DNA of 13,437 nt from Gammaproteobacteria bacterium. Its GTDB lineage: Bacteria; Pseudomonadota; Gammaproteobacteria; Steroidobacterales; MnTg04. Numbering within the stretch: position 1 is the first letter of the stretch; every line of letters starts with the position of its first letter. Under the pieces are notes generated by a model, which was not told where the DNA came from, did no database searches, and saw nothing but the letters and a program-made list of their open reading frames with translations. Position numbers and translations under genes: made by a program. The stretch covers positions 1 through 13,437 of the forward strand of contig JAPUHG010000188.1 in the NCBI GenBank assembly GCA_027297845.1, given 5' to 3'. Of the stretch, positions 7,453-13,437 are shown piece after piece.

Positions 7453-8340
7453 ATGAACGACGTACACCTTAGTTTCAACAGCATGCCATCGATGATTGCT
7501 ATTTACCCGAGGCTGTTGCTGGGCTCAAAACCTGCGCTGGTTCCAGATGGGACTGCCGTCCCGTATATCGAGGCACGTATGGATGTCGTCTCGACTCAGC
7601 CCGTCAAGATATCCGCTTACAACAAGGTTTGCGGTTTTTCCGACAGCGATTATTTAGCGATTACCTACCCACATGTGCTGGCTACGCCGCTGCACCTGGC
7701 AATACTTTCGCAGGAAGCGTTTCCTGCACGAGTCATGGGCCTCGTGCATATCGAAAACAAGATCACCCGTTATGGTCCGATTCCAAATCAGGAAATTCTC
7801 AGCATTCGCTGTTTCATCGAAGACCATACCGACACCAAGGCGGGCCAGGTTTTTGAAATGAATACCGTGGTCAGTACGCAGGACTCGGTGATTTGGGAAG
7901 CAGTCAGCACCTTTCTCGCGCGCCGCAGAGGCGTAAGAAAATCCAGCACGACCAGGAAGAAAATCGAAGACAAATTCGCCGATTTTGACAGGCAGGGCAC
8001 GATCAGCAGCAGTTGGGAAGCACCGGCGGGCATCGGTCGACAATACGCGATGGCATCGGGCGATTTCAATCCGATTCATCTTAGCGAGCCATCGGCACGC
8101 GTGCTGGGATTTCCAGCGGCGATCGCCCACGGCATGTGGTCGCTCGCAAGATCACTGGCTGAAATAGGCGAAGAAACACTTGGGTCGAAGGTAAGCGTTT
8201 CCAATTCATTCAAGCTGCCGATCCTACTGCCCACCTCGGTCACTTTTCTGCAAACAGAAAATGAGCAGGGCACACGCTTCCTGCTGTGCGATCACGCGGG
8301 CCAGAAGACCCACCTGAGTGGTTTCTGCGAAAAAATATAA
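7453..8340 (+). CDS. MaoC-like acyl dehydratase (double hotdog fold)
   Basis: This is a 295-residue protein of the MaoC/hydratase-2 superfamily, whose members hydrate enoyl-CoA or dehydrate 3-hydroxyacyl thioesters. The C-terminal hotdog carries the catalytic signature SGDFNPIH (Asp204, Asn206, His209) followed by GFPAAIAHGMWSLA. The N-terminal hotdog has LAITYPHVLATPLHLAIL and VHIENKITRYGPI, resembling HtdX-type mycobacterial dehydratases; it lacks the catalytic signature, as expected for a double-hotdog arrangement. The ATG at 7453 lacks a well-spaced ribosome site (AGG abuts it) and the frame is closed upstream by TGA at 7426, so a start at 7483 or 7492 is possible. It follows ccmI by 44 bases on the same strand and may be read through from the ccm operon. 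The physiological substrate is unknown. Confidence 0.85.
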   Translation: MNDVHLSFNSMPSMIAIYPRLLLGSKPALVPDGTAVPYIEARMDVVSTQPVKISAYNKVCGFSDSDYLAITYPHVLATPLHLAILSQEAFPARVMGLVHIENKITRYGPIPNQEILSIRCFIEDHTDTKAGQVFEMNTVVSTQDSVIWEAVSTFLARRRGVRKSSTTRKKIEDKFADFDRQGTISSSWEAPAGIGRQYAMASGDFNPIHLSEPSARVLGFPAAIAHGMWSLARSLAEIGEETLGSKVSVSNSFKLPILLPTSVTFLQTENEQGTRFLLCDHAGQKTHLSGFCEKI

Positions 8341-8413
8341 GCCAAACACCTGGTAACCGCGACAGGTCGTGAAAAATGCAGGCTGAGCCGAGCAATATGC
8401 GCAAGCTATTGTT

Positions 8414-8419
8414 TATAAT
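8414..8419 (+). promoter_or_regulatory. Candidate -10 box for the histidine kinase operon
   Basis: A perfect TATAAT lies 41 bases before the TTG start of the kinase gene, in a 119-base non-coding gap. No good -35 hexamer is seen at 16-18 bases upstream (AGCAAT at 8391-8396), and a TG lies two bases before the box rather than the one expected for an extended -10. It is plausible as an activator-dependent sigma-70 promoter, with transcription starting near 8426. Confidence 0.45.
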
Positions 8420-8459
8420 GGAATTCCTATTTTGACCGATCGCCTCGACTGGAACTCTA

Positions 8460-9557
8460 TTGCCAACCCGATTTTTCAGGCTGCAAAAAATACTAAACAG
8501 CAATGAACGATTGTTCTGGTTTCTGCATACGGCCGGCTGGCTGGCCTATGCTTTGGCGAATTTTCTCGGCGCGCTGGCCCTGGAGCGACCGGTTTCCTAC
8601 AACCTGGTTATCCTGACTACTACCGCTGGTGGATTTCTGATTTCCCTGCCGTTGCGTTACTGGAATCGCTTTCTGTGGACCAGGCCGCCTGTGTGGCAAC
8701 TAACTGGCGCTATCGGCATGGCCTACCTGCTTGCCCTGCCATGGACCTGGATGCGCAACGAATATCTCTGGTACATGTACAAGAAATGGTACGAACCGCA
8801 GTCGCTCGGTGATTATGTCAGCGGAGTGACTGGCTCCGCTTATGTGCTGCTTGGCTGGTGCGCGCTATATTTTGGCATCAAGTATTACCAGATGTTGCAA
8901 CAACAAATAAGGCATTCGCTGGAATCGGCTGCCGCCGCACACGAAGCACAGCTAAAAATGTTGCGTTACCAACTCAACCCGCATTTCCTGTTCAACACAC
9001 TAAATTCGATATCCACCCTGATACTTGAAGAACAGATCGAGGCGGCCAACAAGTCCGTTACTCGCCTGAGCGAGTTTTTGAGATACACACTGGATAACGA
9101 CCCGATGAAAAAGGTCACTCTCGCGCAGGAAATTCACGCGCTGAATCTCTATTTGAGTATTGAAAAAGTTCGCTTTAACGAAAGACTACGACTCAATTAC
9201 GACATAGCGAAGGAAACAGAAAAAGCGCTGATCCCGAGCCTTATTCTTCAACCGTTGATTGAAAACGCACTCAAGTATGCCATTGCAACCCGGGTCGATG
9301 GCGGATCAATTGGCGTCAGATCTCACCTCGAAGGCCAAACAGTGGTTATCATAGTCGAAGATGACGGCCCCGGTTTGGATATGAGCAAGACGAAGAATGA
9401 CGGTGATCGCGATGGCGTTGGCCTAGCCAACATCAGGGCACGCCTGAAGCAGATTTATGGTACAGATCACTTTTTCGGCTTCCGCAACCGTGATTCGGGG
9501 GGGCTGGAAATCACTATTTGTGTACCCATGGAAGCGGATGTGACGGCAGGACAATGA
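8460..9557 (+). CDS. LytS/YehU-type sensor histidine kinase
   Basis: This is an inner-membrane sensor kinase of the His_kinase (LytS/AlgZ/YehU) family, 365 residues. The N-terminal sensor consists of four hydrophobic spans (about 18-40, 48-72, 78-98, 118-142) with little periplasmic material, so the signal is probably sensed within the membrane. A short coiled linker leads to the phosphoacceptor motif LRYQLNPHFLFNTLNSIS with His175. The ATP-binding domain shows the N box ENALKYA (about 268-274), DDGPGLD (301-307) and GVGLANIRARL (319-329). The start is a TTG at 8460, with GGAA (8451-8454) five bases upstream; a TGA at 8433 closes the frame, leaving no upstream alternative. The partner regulator begins one base after the stop. 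The signal is unknown. Confidence 0.93.
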   Translation: MPTRFFRLQKILNSNERLFWFLHTAGWLAYALANFLGALALERPVSYNLVILTTTAGGFLISLPLRYWNRFLWTRPPVWQLTGAIGMAYLLALPWTWMRNEYLWYMYKKWYEPQSLGDYVSGVTGSAYVLLGWCALYFGIKYYQMLQQQIRHSLESAAAAHEAQLKMLRYQLNPHFLFNTLNSISTLILEEQIEAANKSVTRLSEFLRYTLDNDPMKKVTLAQEIHALNLYLSIEKVRFNERLRLNYDIAKETEKALIPSLILQPLIENALKYAIATRVDGGSIGVRSHLEGQTVVIIVEDDGPGLDMSKTKNDGDRDGVGLANIRARLKQIYGTDHFFGFRNRDSGGLEITICVPMEADVTAGQ

Positions 9558-9558
9558 T

Positions 9559-10371
9559 ATGAAAATCAGAACTCTACTGGTCGATGATGAAGACCTGGCT
9601 CGCCGAGGCCTTAAGATCAGACTGAAGGAAGCGACAGACATAGAAATCGTTGGCGAAGCAGGACATGGCGAGGAGGCCCTGAGACTGGTTGATGAACTCA
9701 AACCAGACTTGATATTTCTCGATATCCAGATGCCGGGAATGAACGGTTTCGATGTCCTGAAAACGCTTGCCGGCAAGCGTTTGCCAATGATTGTTTTTGT
9801 TACTGCTTATGATGAATACGCCGTACGCGCCTTTGAGGCTCACGCAATCGATTATCTGCTAAAACCCATCGACGAAAAACGCCTTGAGGAGGCCCTTTCT
9901 CACGTACGTAAGCAATGGGAGCAACGCGAAGCCGTTCAGCACCGTACGCGCCTGCTCGAAATTGTTGCAGAGATGTCCGGCGAAGACAGCGTCGACCTCG
10001 ATGAAATCATGGAGAAGGGCAGCGAAGCGCTTGGCCAAAAATATCTGGCGAAACTGCCCATCAAAGACGGACGAACTACTGTTCGTGTAAACATCGAGGA
10101 AATCGACTGGATCGACGCGGCCGGTGACTACATGTGCGTGCACGTTAATGGTGTGACTCACATTCTGCGCGGTACCATGAAAAAACTCGAAGACGGTCTG
10201 GACCCGAAAATATTTCAGCGTGTGCACCGCTCTACGATCGTCAATATCAATCGGGTAACGGAGCTGCGTTCGCACATGAACGGCGAGTATTTTCTGTCGC
10301 TCGAAAACGGTGTCGAGTTGAAACTGTCCCGGCACTACAAGGAAAAAATCAAATATTTCGTCAACGGCTGA
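9559..10371 (+). CDS. LytTR-family response regulator (AlgR/LytR/YehT type)
   Basis: This is the cognate regulator of the preceding kinase, 270 residues. The N-terminal receiver domain (about 1-120) has acidic pocket residues Asp9 and Asp10, phosphorylation site Asp55 in LIFLDIQMPGMNGFDVL, Thr82 in VFVTAYDEYAVRAF and Lys102 in IDYLLKPID. A linker of about 45 residues (125-165) leads to a LytTR DNA-binding domain (about 165-268): VNIEEIDWIDAAGDY, the FQRVHRSTIVNINRV signature and LSRHYKEKIKYF at the end. LytTR proteins bind paired direct repeats near promoters. AGGA (9548-9551) lies seven bases before the ATG, so translation is well supported. Likely targets include the adjacent transporter gene, but this is positional inference. 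Confidence 0.95.
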   Translation: MKIRTLLVDDEDLARRGLKIRLKEATDIEIVGEAGHGEEALRLVDELKPDLIFLDIQMPGMNGFDVLKTLAGKRLPMIVFVTAYDEYAVRAFEAHAIDYLLKPIDEKRLEEALSHVRKQWEQREAVQHRTRLLEIVAEMSGEDSVDLDEIMEKGSEALGQKYLAKLPIKDGRTTVRVNIEEIDWIDAAGDYMCVHVNGVTHILRGTMKKLEDGLDPKIFQRVHRSTIVNINRVTELRSHMNGEYFLSLENGVELKLSRHYKEKIKYFVNG

Positions 10372-10418
10372 ACTTCTTCTGTTCCGACGGCAAAGCAGAG
10401 CAAGCAACAATGGGGTGC

Positions 10419-10432
10419 CAGCCATATGGCTG
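10419..10432. repeat. 14-base perfect palindrome covering the transporter start codon
   Basis: CAGCCATATGGCTG is a perfect palindrome with the ATG (10426-10428) at its centre. A second nearby pair, GCCAG (10417-10421) and CTGGC (10434-10438), can form an alternative stem around the start codon. No Shine-Dalgarno sequence is evident upstream, so the initiation region may be folded in the mRNA, or the site could be bound by a dimeric protein. Chance occurrence is possible. Confidence 0.35.
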
Positions 10433-11820
10433 ACTGGCTCAACCGATTACTGAATTTCAAACGCGGCGAGTTGAAACTGGCTTTGTTGTCAGCTGCATTC
10501 TTTTTCTGCCTCCTTTGCGGCTACTTTTTTCTGCGCCCGGTCCGCGAAGCCATGGGGGTATCCCGAGGCATGGGCGAGCTGCGCTGGCTGTTCGTTGTGA
10601 CCTCGATTTCGGCTCTGGTATTCGTGGTCGCTTTTGGCGGTGTGGTCAGCCGTCTGAACAGACGGCGGTTTATTCCCATCGCCTATTTTTTTGTCATTGT
10701 CTGCCTGCTGGTTTTTGCCAGCTTGCTGGCATTCGATGGCGCAACCGGTGGCGGACTGATCGGTTCCGATGCCCAAACCAGCACCTCAAGATTCGTAGGC
10801 TATACCTTTTATGTCTGGCTTAGCGTCATCAATCTTTTTGCGACCAGCATATTCTGGGCCTTCATGGTCGACATATTTGATGTCGATCAGGGTAAACGCC
10901 TGTTTCCCTTCATTGGCATAGGCGGCACCCTCGGTGGCCTGGTCGGTGGATACGCAACCAGGCAGATTGCTGGTATCACGGACTCAGTCTATTTGCCCGC
11001 CGGGTTGATGCTGACGGGTGCCACCTTGTTTGCAGCGGCCATTCTTGTCATGTTGATTCTGGATCGGGTAGCGATTCGGTCCACCCATTCGAAACTGAAC
11101 GTTTCTGCCGGCAAGGATCAAACAAAGCCAATCACGCACGCAAAGGTCGGTGGTAACGCGATAGACGGACTGGTTGCCGTTTTCAGATCACGCTATCTAC
11201 TGGGAATCGGCGGTTACATCATCATGATGGCGATTTCCAACACCATGATTTATTTCACCCAGGCCAACCTGATACTGAATGAATCGGATAATTTTAGTGA
11301 GTTTATTGCGAATTTTGCCTTGTTCGATGTGCTGGCACAGTCTGCGACCTTGCTCACCCAGATGTTTGTCACGACTCACCTGATTCGCAAACTCGGTGTT
11401 GGCGTCACTCTCGCTGTACTCCCGTTGGTGACTACCGCCGGATTTGCTGTACTGGCGCTGTGGCCGACGCTCGGTGTCATGGCGATATTCCAGGCCCTGC
11501 ATCGGGCAACCCGGTATGCGATTTCCCGCCCGGCGCGTGAGACCCTGTTCAGCGTGGTCCCGGAATCCGAAAAATACAAAGCCAAACCCATCATCGATGT
11601 GTTCCTTTACCGTGGTGGCGATGTGGCCGGCGCCGGAATCGATGGTCTTTTCAGAGCGCTGGGGTTGAGCCTGTCATGGCTGGCCGCCGCAACTGTACCC
11701 ATTGCCGGCGCCTGGGGCGTTCTGTCTTTTGCGCTGGGTCGAACTCAGGGACGCAAAGCCGGTCTGTTGGAGAGGGATAAAACCGATTCGGACGAAGAGG
11801 GGAGAGCCAATGCCAGTTAG
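10426..11820 (+). CDS. MFS-type transporter resembling NTP/NDP exchange (TLC/AAA) family
   Basis: This 464-residue polytopic membrane protein has about 10-12 hydrophobic spans. Landmarks are an N-terminal amphipathic stretch, the first span ending in YFFLRPVREAMGV, a Gly-rich turn KRLFPFIGIGGTLGGLVGGY at about 160-180, a cytoplasmic loop near 215-240, and LHRATRYAISRPARETLFSVV at about 360-380. The R-P-x-R after the first span and the R-P-x-R-E-x-L-F element match my recollection of bacterial proteins annotated as NTP/NDP exchange transporter or MFS transporter, found in free-living bacteria and only distantly related to the ATP/ADP translocases of intracellular parasites. Substrate is unknown. 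It starts 54 bases after the response regulator, with no clear ribosome site, and its stop overlaps the start of the Tat reductase gene by 11 bases. Confidence 0.75.
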   Translation: MADWLNRLLNFKRGELKLALLSAAFFFCLLCGYFFLRPVREAMGVSRGMGELRWLFVVTSISALVFVVAFGGVVSRLNRRRFIPIAYFFVIVCLLVFASLLAFDGATGGGLIGSDAQTSTSRFVGYTFYVWLSVINLFATSIFWAFMVDIFDVDQGKRLFPFIGIGGTLGGLVGGYATRQIAGITDSVYLPAGLMLTGATLFAAAILVMLILDRVAIRSTHSKLNVSAGKDQTKPITHAKVGGNAIDGLVAVFRSRYLLGIGGYIIMMAISNTMIYFTQANLILNESDNFSEFIANFALFDVLAQSATLLTQMFVTTHLIRKLGVGVTLAVLPLVTTAGFAVLALWPTLGVMAIFQALHRATRYAISRPARETLFSVVPESEKYKAKPIIDVFLYRGGDVAGAGIDGLFRALGLSLSWLAAATVPIAGAWGVLSFALGRTQGRKAGLLERDKTDSDEEGRANAS

Positions 11821-12724
11821 CCGCAGGGAATTTCTCGCCGGCACTGTTGCGGCCGGCCTGCTCAAAGCAAGCGGTGTTGCGCTAGCGGATGACCGGCCTA
11901 TGTTGCGGCGGAAAATTCCTGGTAGCGGGGAAGAATTGCCGCTTATTGGATTAGGGACCTCGCGAGTGTTTAACGTGGACGATTCACCCGAGCAACGGGC
12001 CCCACTCAAGGCTGTGATTAATGAGCTGCTCGAAGGCGGCGGCATTGTCATCGATACCGCGCCATCGTATGGGCTGGCAGAGAGCGTAGTCGGTGATCTG
12101 GTGGCGGATCTTGGGCAACCCAGAAAGATTTTTCTCGCCACCAAGGTCGCAGCCAATGGCAAAGAAACTGGCACGCGTCAGATACAAAACTCATTCAAGG
12201 ATCTCAGGACAGGCGTTGTTGATCTTTACCAGGTCCACAACCTGCGTGACACTGTGCGCCAACTCGGACTGTTAAGGGAGTTGCGAGCAGAGGGGAAAAT
12301 CCGCTACATCGGCGTCACTCACTACGTCGATAGTCAGCACGACGAACTGGTGACCTGGGTCAGGCAGGAGAAGATGGATTTCCTGCAATTCAATTACTCC
12401 ATCGCGGGGCGTGCTGCGGAACAAACACTGCTGCCATTGTGCGCGGACCTGGGTGTGGCAACGATGATCAACCGCCCATTCGAGCGTGGTCGATTATTCA
12501 GGGGCGTAAAGGGGAAATCGTTGCCACCATGGGCCGTTGAATTTGACTGTCACAGTTGGGGCCAGTTCTTTTTGAAATATCTCGCAGCGCACCCGGCGGT
12601 CACCAACATCATTCCGGCGACCGCCAATCCACACCACATGCTCGATAATATCCAGGCAGGGAAGGGCGCGCTGCCCAATTCCCGGCAGCTGGCGAAAATG
12701 ATTGAGTTTGTTGACAACCTTTAA
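11810..12724 (+). CDS. Tat-exported aldo/keto reductase
   Basis: This is a 304-residue aldo/keto reductase with a twin-arginine signal. The N-terminus MPVSRREFLAGTVAAGLLKA carries SRREFL (Arg5-Arg6) and a short hydrophobic stretch ending near ALADD, indicating folded export by Tat, probably with cofactor bound. The catalytic tetrad is intact: Asp82 and Tyr87 in IDTAPSYG, Lys112 in LATKV and His143 in QVHN. The C-terminal cofactor-binding part includes INRPFERGRLF and IIPATANPHHMLDNI. The fold should be a complete TIM barrel that reduces carbonyls with NAD(P)H. I chose ATG 11810 for its ribosome site (GAGGGGAG, 11797-11804) and because it yields the Tat motif; the open frame extends upstream to 11702 inside the transporter gene without support. 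It is likely co-transcribed with the transporter. Confidence 0.9.
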   Translation: MPVSRREFLAGTVAAGLLKASGVALADDRPMLRRKIPGSGEELPLIGLGTSRVFNVDDSPEQRAPLKAVINELLEGGGIVIDTAPSYGLAESVVGDLVADLGQPRKIFLATKVAANGKETGTRQIQNSFKDLRTGVVDLYQVHNLRDTVRQLGLLRELRAEGKIRYIGVTHYVDSQHDELVTWVRQEKMDFLQFNYSIAGRAAEQTLLPLCADLGVATMINRPFERGRLFRGVKGKSLPPWAVEFDCHSWGQFFLKYLAAHPAVTNIIPATANPHHMLDNIQAGKGALPNSRQLAKMIEFVDNL

Positions 12725-12735
12725 GGCGGGTCGTC

Positions 12736-12760
12736 AAAAAACAGGCCCTAAAACCGCCTG
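12736..12760 (-). terminator. Intrinsic terminator of the minus-strand repeat-protein gene
   Basis: Read on the minus strand, CAGGC (12760-12756), a nine-base loop and GCCTG (12746-12742) are followed at once by six T residues (12741-12736). The stem is short (five pairs), but the U-tract is good and the position, 13 bases after the stop of the repeat-protein gene, is right. On the plus strand there is no T-run, so it would not obviously stop transcripts from the reductase gene. Confidence 0.6.
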
Positions 12761-12773
12761 GATGGAATGCAGG

Positions 12774-13319
12774 TTAATCGTCTGCCTTCGGACTGTGTTG
12801 GCGGTGCTTTTTGCCTTTGTCATGGTGCCTGCCTGGGGCCGCCGCACGCTCTTCATCGGACATCGACTCCCATCGTGCACGGTGTTTCTCTCTCATTTCG
12901 CTCCGTCTCGCGCGGGCCGCCTCGCGTTCTTCCTCGGACATGCCTTCCCATCTCGCTTTCCGCTCCGCACGGTGTTTCTCTTTCATCTGACTACGTTTCG
13001 CCCGTGCCGCTTTACGTTCTTCATCTGACATGCTTTCCCATCTCGCTTTCCGCTCCGCACGGTGTTTCTCTCTCATCTGACTACGTTTCGCCCGTGCCGC
13101 CTTACGTTCTTCATCGGACATGCTTTCCCATTTGGCGCGCCGTTCTGTGCGGAAAGCTTCTCTTTCTTCCGGTGACATGTCTTGCATACGCTCATGCATC
13201 TGGGCACGACTTTGCATTTGGTCTTCCATAGCGCCTTCGTCGGCGTCCTGCGCTACTGCAAAACCGGCGGTGAGGGTAAGGGCAATAGTGGATAACAACG
13301 CAAGCAGTTTGTTTCTCAT
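12774..13319 (-). CDS. Secreted charged tandem-repeat protein, function unknown
   Basis: I do not recognise a named family. The 181-residue product has a clear Sec signal peptide (about 1-23, LLALLSTIALTLTAGFAVAQ, probable cleavage after AVA), then an acidic Met/Gln-rich stretch (25-48), then 30-residue repeats (residues 59-88, 89-118, 119-148 and a shorter fourth from 149). Each repeat reads roughly ERKARWESMSDEERKAARAK then RSQMREKHRA. Alternating Glu/Asp and Arg/Lys with almost no aliphatic residues suggest a long solvent-exposed helix. Each repeat has one Trp, two Met and one His, and the tail is His/Lys-rich (GRHHDKGKKHRQH). SPEERE and MSDEER resemble turns seen in Spy/CpxP-like periplasmic proteins, but the match is weak. 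AGGAG (13330-13326) lies six bases before the ATG, and a terminator follows the stop, so the gene looks real. It converges on the reductase gene. Confidence 0.82.
   Translation of the reverse strand: MRNKLLALLSTIALTLTAGFAVAQDADEGAMEDQMQSRAQMHERMQDMSPEEREAFRTERRAKWESMSDEERKAARAKRSQMREKHRAERKARWESMSDEERKAARAKRSQMKEKHRAERKARWEGMSEEEREAARARRSEMREKHRARWESMSDEERAAAPGRHHDKGKKHRQHSPKADD
12843..13145 (-). repeat. In-frame 90-base tandem repeat array
   Basis: Three complete 90-base units (13145-13056, 13055-12966, 12965-12876 on the minus strand) and a partial fourth (12875 to about 12843) encode the 30-residue repeats of the secreted protein. The windows 12951-13040 and 13041-13130 differ at only 3 of 90 positions, showing a recent duplication or gene conversion. 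The last junction lacks 12 bases (the ERKA codons), giving a spacing of 78 instead of 90. A diverged remnant of the same pattern (DMSPEEREAFR, residues 47-57) precedes the first unit. Confidence 0.92.
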
Positions 13320-13437
13320 TTCACGCTCCTGATGGTTATTCGAAGGATACCAGGAAGAACCGCGGCAGGGCCCAATTCTTCCCGTTGACCCTTTAAACGT
13401 CCCACTGTGCGGTTGGTTGACACAGGCACGGCTTTGA

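Noticed and set aside
8348..8367. ACCTG/CAGGT inverted repeat after the MaoC gene as a terminator
   Set aside because: The stem is only five pairs with a ten-base loop, and it is followed by CGTGAAAAA rather than a T-run.
9859..10425. 188-residue minus-strand open frame opposite the LytTR regulator
   Set aside because: It is antisense to a clearly conserved gene and has no recognisable motif or ribosome site.
12724..12759. AGGCGG/CCGCCT inverted repeat after the aldo/keto reductase as its terminator
   Set aside because: The loop is 24 bases and no T-tract follows on the plus strand. The overlapping minus-strand terminator explains the site better.
12767..13231. Long plus-strand open frames opposite the repeat protein, also at 12702-13028
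   Set aside because: They are antisense images of the in-frame 90-base repeats. They lack ribosome sites and recognisable domains, whereas the minus-strand gene has a signal peptide, AGGAG and a terminator.
13320..13437. Search for a gene or promoter at the right-hand edge
   Set aside because: Apart from the ribosome site of the repeat-protein gene (13326-13330), no coding frame with a start and recognisable product and no convincing -35/-10 pair was found.

Overview
The window looks like a stretch of chromosome from a free-living, respiring gammaproteobacterium, possibly a marine or sediment lineage. This rests on a complete System I cytochrome c maturation (ccm) operon in the proteobacterial order, moderately GC-rich DNA, a LytS/LytTR two-component pair and a Tat-type signal peptide. 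I cannot name a genus from sequence alone. Coding density is high and no gene-free stretch exceeds 300 bases. I see no rRNA, tRNA, CRISPR array, insertion sequence or phage gene.

Layout. (1) 1-771: the 3' part of an aminoglycoside-phosphotransferase-fold kinase of the acyl-CoA-metabolism type, cut by the window edge. (2) 772-902: a short spacer with a UUCG-capped hairpin. (3) 903-7408: ccmA-B-C-D-E-F-G-H-I, nine genes, six of the eight junctions being 4-base start/stop overlaps. The small gene ccmD (2941-3105) is included. (4) 7453-8340: a MaoC/hotdog-fold acyl dehydratase-like protein. (5) 8341-8459: a spacer with a good -10 box. (6) 8460-11820, with 11810-12724 overlapping its end: a LytS-type membrane histidine kinase, a LytTR response regulator, an MFS-type transporter resembling the NTP/NDP exchange family, and a Tat-exported aldo/keto reductase, all co-directional. 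(7) 12774-13319 on the minus strand: a small secreted protein built from 30-residue charged tandem repeats, convergent with the reductase and followed by an intrinsic terminator. (8) 13320-13437: its upstream region, with no other gene visible.

How the genes work together. CcmABCD(E) move and load heme onto the periplasmic chaperone CcmE. CcmG and CcmH handle the thiols of the apocytochrome CXXCH motif. CcmF with CcmH and CcmI ligates heme to the apocytochrome. The kinase/regulator pair probably senses an envelope signal and may control the transporter beside it; that link is inferred from position only. No wholly new multi-gene system is evident. The most unusual items are the recently expanded repeat protein, the CFAC active site in CcmG, and the two-component/transporter/Tat-reductase cluster.
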